In this document: positions 59,029 through 64,000 of the stretch, piece after piece
Position numbering within the stretch: the stretch's first letter is position 1
How the letters are laid out: each line of letters starts with the position of its first letter
DNA from: Pyrinomonadaceae bacterium
Lineage (GTDB): Bacteria; Acidobacteriota; Blastocatellia; Pyrinomonadales; Pyrinomonadaceae
Direction of reading: 5' to 3'
DNA: 64,000 nt
Assembly: GCA_019694355.1 (NCBI GenBank)
Contig: JAIBCB010000001.1
Span: 649,001-713,000 of the forward strand
Program-made: the position numbers and the translations under genes
Notes under the pieces: generated by a model
Database searches by the model: none
What the model saw: only the letters and a program-made list of their open reading frames with translations
What the model was told of the DNA's origin: nothing

Positions 59029-60951
59029 ATGACTAAGATCAATGATTTCGTAGTTCGCTTTGCGAATGTCAATGGGACAGGTTCGGCCTCGGCCAATGCG
59101 CTCTTCACACGTGCGGTCTTTCGAATGGGTGTGCCGGTTACGCCGAAGAACATTTTTCCTTCAAACATACAAGGCCTGCCCACTTGGTATGAGGTGCGTG
59201 TCTCTGAAAAGGGTTATCTAGGGCGACGTGAAGGGGTCGATCTCGTCGTCGCGGTCAATCCGCAGTCGATGAAAAAGGACTACGCGGATGTGCTGCCTGG
59301 CGGTTATTTCGTTTTTGACAGCTCAAAGCCTCTGCCACCGGGATATGACCGCGAGGACATCGAGCACATTGCGATCCCGCTGATGGAGCTTGCCAATGCG
59401 GAGTACACCGACGCACGGCAAAGGCAGCTTTTTAAGAACATTATTTACATTGGCGCTCTTGTCACTTTGTTCGACATTGAGTTTGCCGTCATAGAACAGC
59501 TTATCAGTGAGCAGTTTCGAGGAAAGGAGCGATTGATCGAGCCGAACATCAAAGCTCTGAGCATCGGAAAACAATGGGTTCTTGACAATATGAACCCAGA
59601 AACCTTCTCCCTGTCAGTAGAGCGTCGTGACCTTCTTAAAGGGAAGATCCTTTACAACGGGAACTCGGCTTGTGCCCTTGGGGCGATCTATGGCGGAGCA
59701 ACGGTTGCGGCGTGGTATCCGATCACCCCATCAACTTCTGTGGTCGATGCGTTCTCAAAATATGCGGGAAAGTATCGTGTTGACGCAGAGACAGGCAGGA
59801 ATAATTATGCGATCGTGCAAGCTGAGGATGAGCTTGCGGCGATCGGAATGGTCATGGGAGCATCTTGGAACGGAGCTCGTTCTTTTACCGCGACGAGCGG
59901 CCCCGGAGTTTCTTTAATGAGCGAATTCCTGGGCCTCGGATACTTCGCCGAGATCCCGACCGTACTCATTGACGTACAGCGAACCGGGCCTTCGACAGGG
60001 ATGCCGACCCGCACTCAGCAATCTGACCTGCTTTCAACCGCCTATGCTTCCCATGGTGATACGAAACATCCGCTCTTACTGCCGGCAACGCCGAAAGAAT
60101 GCTTCGAGATGACGGCGATGGCATTCGACCTGACGGAACGTTTGCAGACTCCTGTGATCGTCGTAACAGACCTTGACCTTGGGATGAATGACCATATAAC
60201 GGATGAGCTGACGTGGGATGATTCGAAGGTTTATGATCGCGGCAAAGTGCTTTCCGCCGAGCAACTCGATACTATCTACGGCGACGCGAATAACAATGGC
60301 GGCCCATCATCCCAGGGTGAAGGGCAGCTTACGGCCTTTAACGGCCGGTTTGGCCGCTACCTTGATGTTGATGGCGATGGCATCCCATTTCGAACCATTC
60401 CGGGGACGCATCCAAGTCGTGGGGCTTTTACAACCCGCGGTTCTTCTAGAGATGAGTACGCGATCTATACAGAAGACGGGGCTGCGTATAAAAGAAATGT
60501 CGATCGCCTTGCCCTAAAGTTCGATACCGCAAAAGAACTCGTTCCGCAGCCTGAGTTTATTGCGGCCGGGCAACGAGGCAGCACCTCGGAGGTCAGCAAG
60601 AACTCTAAAGACGGAATAATTTACTTTGGCACATCTACATACGCTGCAATGGAAGCTCTCGAGATGTTCGAACGAGAAGAGATCCACATAGACGCGATGC
60701 GACCGCGTGCGTTTCCATTCGGGAAAGCATTCACCGAATTTGTTGCAAGCCACGACCGCATCTTTGTCGTCGAACAAAATCGCGATGCACAGTTCCGCAG
60801 CCTGATGTTGATCGAACTTGGCATCGCTTCGTCAGAACGCCGAGTGTCACCAACGGGGTTGTCCGATAAACTGATCCCCGTCCTAAACTACGACGGCACG
60901 CCGATCACGGCAGATAATATTTACAGGCAGGTGAAAGAAGCTTTTCTGTGA
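59029..60951 (+). CDS. korA: 2-oxoacid:ferredoxin oxidoreductase, fused gamma-alpha subunit
   Basis: A 640-residue subunit of a 2-oxoglutarate- or pyruvate-type ferredoxin oxidoreductase. Residues 1-190 are the gamma domain (FANVNGTGSASANALFTRAVFRMG). The alpha domain from about residue 205 contains GNSACALGAIYGGA, AWYPITPSTS and the SGPGVSLMSEFLGLGYFAEIP segment near residue 288. ATG at 59029 gives the family start; the frame is open from 58936. The beta subunit begins at 63851, unusually far away. Confidence 0.9.
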   Translation: MTKINDFVVRFANVNGTGSASANALFTRAVFRMGVPVTPKNIFPSNIQGLPTWYEVRVSEKGYLGRREGVDLVVAVNPQSMKKDYADVLPGGYFVFDSSKPLPPGYDREDIEHIAIPLMELANAEYTDARQRQLFKNIIYIGALVTLFDIEFAVIEQLISEQFRGKERLIEPNIKALSIGKQWVLDNMNPETFSLSVERRDLLKGKILYNGNSACALGAIYGGATVAAWYPITPSTSVVDAFSKYAGKYRVDAETGRNNYAIVQAEDELAAIGMVMGASWNGARSFTATSGPGVSLMSEFLGLGYFAEIPTVLIDVQRTGPSTGMPTRTQQSDLLSTAYASHGDTKHPLLLPATPKECFEMTAMAFDLTERLQTPVIVVTDLDLGMNDHITDELTWDDSKVYDRGKVLSAEQLDTIYGDANNNGGPSSQGEGQLTAFNGRFGRYLDVDGDGIPFRTIPGTHPSRGAFTTRGSSRDEYAIYTEDGAAYKRNVDRLALKFDTAKELVPQPEFIAAGQRGSTSEVSKNSKDGIIYFGTSTYAAMEALEMFEREEIHIDAMRPRAFPFGKAFTEFVASHDRIFVVEQNRDAQFRSLMLIELGIASSERRVSPTGLSDKLIPVLNYDGTPITADNIYRQVKEAFL

Positions 60952-61214
60952 ACCCAGCGTGAAGGATCGACAGCAACAAATATCGTTCTTATCCCAAAGG
61001 CAAGTAATTTCAATGTCGTTTAAGGCACTGATGAAACTACGAACACCGATCATCGCACTCGTGTCGCGATCATTGCGATGCAGTTTGCGGTAGCTGCGGC
61101 GATATCGGAGTAGCAGAAAGCCGTGCACCGGAAGGCATATGCTTCAGATGACTGAAGGTATCATCACGCGATTTCTGAATGAAGGCCATCATGTGACCCG
61201 ACGTTAGATGCCTT

Positions 61215-62279
61215 TCACCCCGAACCTACAGCCTTACCAATACGATCTGAGATATTGAAGATCGACCGGACGGGGACTATGTTGAGAAGCTTATAGTTTC
61301 CTACCGCGGCCAACCCACTCGAAGCCATACAGCCGCATTGTGAGCAGTCAGGCGTACCGCCAAACTGGCAGGGAGTCACCTTGCTTTTCAGATCGGCCGT
61401 GTAATTCAAGGTTGTCCGAGAAAAGATGCATTCTTCCGGCGACCTCGGCGGTTCACGATAGCCGTTCGCAACACGATCAGGAAATAGCAGTTTCGGGAAT
61501 CGCTCGCGCAATTCGGTCATACTATTAATAAACTTCTCGCGAACTTCGGGCGATAATATTTCTACGTCAGTCGCGCCGAGCTGCGGCGTAAAGATGCTCA
61601 TCCATATCTGTCGAACCTCCTTACGGGCAGACCAAAACTCCATAAATTCTTCGAAGTATCCCGGGCTCTCCGCTGTCTGCGAGGTTGCTGTGCAGTGGAC
61701 AATTATGGAGTGTCCCTCTATATGTCGCAGAATACGTTCGTATGTCGCCGGTTTTCGTCGTTCGTCATGTTCCGGTTGGAGGCCGTCGATCGAAACGACT
61801 ATATATAGGCCCGGAATGTCCTTCCACTCGGCCGGGATCTCACGAACAGCGCTCGTCACGATCTGCACCACGATCCCTCTTTCCGACAGTTTAGGCAAAA
61901 GGACGTTCAGCTCGCGAAACCTCACAAGCGGTTCGCCGCCCACGATCGAAAGATGCAGCGGCTTATGCTGGTCAACGAGTGCGAGCACTTTCTCAACAAG
62001 GGCATCACCCTTATAGTCGCTGAGTTCGCGAAGCTGTCCCGCTCCGTTGAGATGTTCGGGCTCGTATGCATAGCAGCCTGGACACCGAAGAGGGCATTCG
62101 CGTGTGATCTCTATCGAGAGATTAGGATAGCGGCCTGAGAGGATCTTTCCCCAAGCACGAATGACATCAGATCTATTCAATAAGCCTCGCTGAAGGGCAT
62201 CGCCTGTGCAGACTGCGATCTTACGTATGCCCCTGATTTTCGGCCCACTGCCTGAGCCGTCCCTGATCAAAATAAACAA
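61215..62279 (-). CDS. Radical SAM protein
   Basis: A 354-residue radical SAM enzyme. The cluster motif CPLRCPGC lies in ITRECPLRCPGCYAY near residue 60, and the SAM-binding VGGEPLVRF near residue 113. The C-terminus has a Cys-rich TPDCSQCGCM segment, perhaps a remnant SPASM-like auxiliary site. It is on the opposite strand to korA and korB and lies between them. No peptide substrate or partner is visible. The substrate is unknown. Confidence 0.75.
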   Translation of the reverse strand: MFILIRDGSGSGPKIRGIRKIAVCTGDALQRGLLNRSDVIRAWGKILSGRYPNLSIEITRECPLRCPGCYAYEPEHLNGAGQLRELSDYKGDALVEKVLALVDQHKPLHLSIVGGEPLVRFRELNVLLPKLSERGIVVQIVTSAVREIPAEWKDIPGLYIVVSIDGLQPEHDERRKPATYERILRHIEGHSIIVHCTATSQTAESPGYFEEFMEFWSARKEVRQIWMSIFTPQLGATDVEILSPEVREKFINSMTELRERFPKLLFPDRVANGYREPPRSPEECIFSRTTLNYTADLKSKVTPCQFGGTPDCSQCGCMASSGLAAVGNYKLLNIVPVRSIFNISDRIGKAVGSG

Positions 62280-62360
62280 GCCGATGGCATAAGGCCGTTG
62301 GCAAAAAGAATCCCGGATGTCGTCTCACATGGGCTGAGGAGGGACCAATAATATTCTACA

Positions 62361-62591
62361 TTGCCGGAAGAGCATTTGCGACATTCGGTCTGTGACTTCT
62401 GCGGGCTCCCTGCAAAACCCGTGTCTAACCGCAGTTTGCGGACCAGGAATATCCCGGTCTTTGCTCGGCATTTGTGCGGGCTTGACTTTATTTACAGCGA
62501 GAGTATTCTTAGCGCATCTTCCCGCACAATAACTTGGCTGAAAGTGTCGATTGGGAGCCAGTCGAGACTGGCCATAAGTGTTTTTCCTTAA
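62361..62591 (+). CDS. Doubtful small ORF with a CxxC motif
   Basis: A 76-residue frame from a TTG in the 330-base stretch between the radical SAM and lipoprotein genes. It contains VCDFCGLPAKP, resembling the N-terminus of copper-type P-ATPases such as CcoI, but nothing of that protein follows. It may be a decayed fragment or chance. Nothing else in this stretch looks functional apart from the lipoprotein promoter region. Confidence 0.2.
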   Translation: MPEEHLRHSVCDFCGLPAKPVSNRSLRTRNIPVFARHLCGLDFIYSESILSASSRTITWLKVSIGSQSRLAISVFP

Positions 62592-62609
62592 ACTTTGAGG
62601 TGACCATTC

Positions 62610-63668
62610 ATGAAACGTTCAAGTTTAGCGATATTCCTTGCAGCTATGGCTTTGGGACTATCTGCTTGCGGAGCACCGGCCGCGAATTCGACGGCCAATA
62701 ACACTAACTCAAATAGCAGCGCAGCCAAGCCCGCGGCGGCTGCTCCAACCGCTGATGCCTTAATGGCTCTTGATAAGCAGTTTGGAGACGCGTGGGCAAA
62801 AGGCGATGCCAAGTTCTTTGAAGAGAACCTGTCTGACAAGTTCGTCGAGTTTTCAAGCGGCCATCGTGTCAATAAGGCCGAGCTCGTCAAGATGATCGCT
62901 GAAACCAAATGCGACGTTAAGTCACAATCGGGCGCCGAGCCGCAGATGTCCCGGATCGATGACAACACTTATGTCCTTAGCTATAAAAGCACCGTTGAGG
63001 GCACGTGCACCGGGAAAGACGGGAAGAGCATGAAGATTCCGAGCCCGACCCAGGCGGCGAGCGTATTCGTGCGAGACGGCGAAAAATGGAAACCTGTCTT
63101 CCATGGAGAAAACCTGATAATGGCGGCACCAGCCTCAGAGACCAGCGCCGTGCCGCCAACCGAAAAGAAGGCCGAACCCAAGGCAGCAGAGCCGAAGAAA
63201 GACGAGCCTAAGAAAGACGAAGCCAAAAAAACTGATTCTTCTACCGCCAACACAGCAGCACCTGCAGAGGCTTCAAAGGGCGATGCAAACACCGAAGCTC
63301 TAGGAAAGCTACATTCAAGCGGATGGGAGGCCTTTCGGAACAAGGATGCAAAATGGTTTGAGTCAAATACCACAAAGGATCTTTCCTTTGTTGACCCGGC
63401 CGGCGGTTGGCATTCCGGCCAGGCCGCGGTCATAAAGATCTGGACGGTGGATATGAAATGCGAAGGTATTACCAAGACCTCTTTCACCGACGCTTTCGCG
63501 TCAGCGGTATCGCCCACGGTAGAGATCCTAACGGGCAAAGGCGAAGCCGACGGAAGCTGTGACGGCCAAAAGAACGGCCCTCTCTACAACGTTGCCTTTT
63601 ATACCAAAGAAGGCGAGGCCTGGAAACTCGCCTTCATGTTTGAGGCTCTTCCTGAAAAGGGAGCATAG
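62610..63668 (+). CDS. Lipoprotein with two SnoaL-like domains
   Basis: A 352-residue lipoprotein with lipobox LSACG near residue 20, an Asn/Ala/Ser-rich linker, an NTF2-like domain near residues 50-170, a Lys/Glu/Pro-rich linker (KKDEPKKDEAKK) and a second NTF2-like domain near residues 230-350. The two domains share a WAKGDAKFFEENLSD / FRNKDAKWFESNTTK pattern, so it is an internal duplication. It lies between korA and korB and ends in a strong terminator. Function unknown. Confidence 0.8.
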   Translation: MKRSSLAIFLAAMALGLSACGAPAANSTANNTNSNSSAAKPAAAAPTADALMALDKQFGDAWAKGDAKFFEENLSDKFVEFSSGHRVNKAELVKMIAETKCDVKSQSGAEPQMSRIDDNTYVLSYKSTVEGTCTGKDGKSMKIPSPTQAASVFVRDGEKWKPVFHGENLIMAAPASETSAVPPTEKKAEPKAAEPKKDEPKKDEAKKTDSSTANTAAPAEASKGDANTEALGKLHSSGWEAFRNKDAKWFESNTTKDLSFVDPAGGWHSGQAAVIKIWTVDMKCEGITKTSFTDAFASAVSPTVEILTGKGEADGSCDGQKNGPLYNVAFYTKEGEAWKLAFMFEALPEKGA

Positions 63669-63691
63669 AACACCTGGCTTTTCCCTCCTTC

Positions 63692-63728
63692 GAAGCTGTC
63701 CGACGGAATCGGACAGCTTCATTTTTTT
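63692..63728 (+). terminator. Strong intrinsic terminator after the lipoprotein gene
   Basis: Perfect twelve-base arms GAAGCTGTCCGA and TCGGACAGCTTC with a CGGAA loop are followed by a run of seven T. It isolates the following korB gene from transcription through the lipoprotein gene, so korB needs its own promoter in the next 120 bases. Confidence 0.95.
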
Positions 63729-63850
63729 CTCCCTCAGCGGCCGTATCTAAGGCCTTTCATAAGCCGTATATGGTAGAATTTCATTGCATTAAGCTCTTCA
63801 AGCATGGTGTATTTAGCTTTCACGATCGCTTCGAAAGGCCACTTTCTTTT

Positions 63851-64000
63851 ATGACTTACCTAAGATCAAAATTTCGTCATCCTTCCTTGCCGAAGAATGA
63901 CCTTGGATACACGGTCGCTCACTACGAAGGAAATCTAAGCACACTCTGTGCCGGTTGTGGCCACGATTCGATCAATGCGTCGATCGTCGAGGCCTGCTGG
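63851..64000 (+). CDS. korB: 2-oxoacid:ferredoxin oxidoreductase beta subunit, N-terminal part (runs off the window)
   Basis: The first 50 codons of a KorB-type subunit, starting MTYLRSKFRHPSLPKNDLG. The segment LSTLCAGCGHDSINASIVEA is the conserved thiamine-diphosphate/cluster-binding N-terminus of the family (C-x-G-C-GH). The rest lies beyond the window. It is the natural partner of korA at 59029 but is separated from it by 2.9 kb. Confidence 0.88.
   Translation, partial: MTYLRSKFRHPSLPKNDLGYTVAHYEGNLSTLCAGCGHDSINASIVEACW

Noticed and set aside
61014-61210. Short frames (such as one ending ITRFLNEGHHVTRR) between korA and the radical SAM gene
   Set aside because: Under 30 codons with only vague likeness to hemerythrin-like proteins; not enough to call a gene or remnant.

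Overview
The window is a moderately GC-rich bacterial chromosome segment. Its gene content fits an aerobic or facultatively anaerobic heterotroph, most likely an Acidobacteriota of the Blastocatellia/Pyrinomonadaceae type. That placement is inferred from the mix of an N-acylornithine carbamoyltransferase-type arginine operon, an archaeal/eukaryal-type ProRS, Asn/Ala/Pro-rich lipoprotein tails, duplicated SnoaL/DUF4440-type proteins, a TrpR/REP-type transposase and an AmgK/MurU-like pair. No rRNA, prophage or CRISPR array is present.

Layout. 1-3.9 kb: glycolysis and secretion run (gap 3' end, pgk, YitT-like, tpiA, secG, tRNA-Leu). 4-9.5 kb, minus strand: arginine operon argR - P-loop protein - argC - argD - argF' - argB, headed by a pair of ARG-box palindromes. 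9.6-12.4 kb: Mla/MCE lipid transport operon. 12.5-14.5 kb: ECF sigma factor, anti-sigma factor and Spy/CpxP-like protein. 14.6-26 kb: nuclease-fold protein, proS, proline dehydrogenase, thiolase, 3-hydroxybutyryl-CoA dehydrogenase, UbiD-type decarboxylase, phosphoesterase and lipoprotein. 26-30.8 kb: phosphodiesterase, then an accessory hotspot at the 3' end of asnS. In that hotspot small cargo modules (VapBC, a lipoprotein with a zeta-toxin remnant, small membrane proteins) are separated by extra copies of the asnS 3' end. 30.8-31.3 kb: palindromic repeat cluster. 31.3-41 kb: AmgK/MurU-like pair, MFS carrier, AIM24 protein, PtsI-like enzyme, export protein, RNase P RNA, TPR protein and prepilin peptidase. 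41-50.6 kb: GltD-like flavo-iron-sulfur oxidoreductase, a TPR gene interrupted by an in-frame TAG, an ArsR/SRPBCC pair, and a REP-flanked transposase beside a truncated reductase gene.

50.7-58.7 kb is the most distinctive metabolic block: a Crp/Fnr regulator, then a tight operon of a membrane cytochrome b-like protein with a zinc ribbon, a cytoplasmic nitrate-reductase-like molybdoenzyme, a four-cluster ferredoxin, a membrane-anchored Rieske protein, a small membrane protein, a DUF3565 protein and a TDT/SLAC1 anion channel. This faces a RIC/ScdA iron-centre repair gene with an unusual His-rich tail. FNR-type palindromes lie before the regulator and between the repair gene and korA. The inferred picture is a nitrogen-oxide responsive electron-transfer system, with substrate and regulation unproven.

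59-64 kb holds korA (2-oxoacid:ferredoxin oxidoreductase gamma-alpha fusion) and, 2.9 kb further on, the start of korB at the window edge. The two are separated by an opposing radical SAM gene and a lipoprotein gene.
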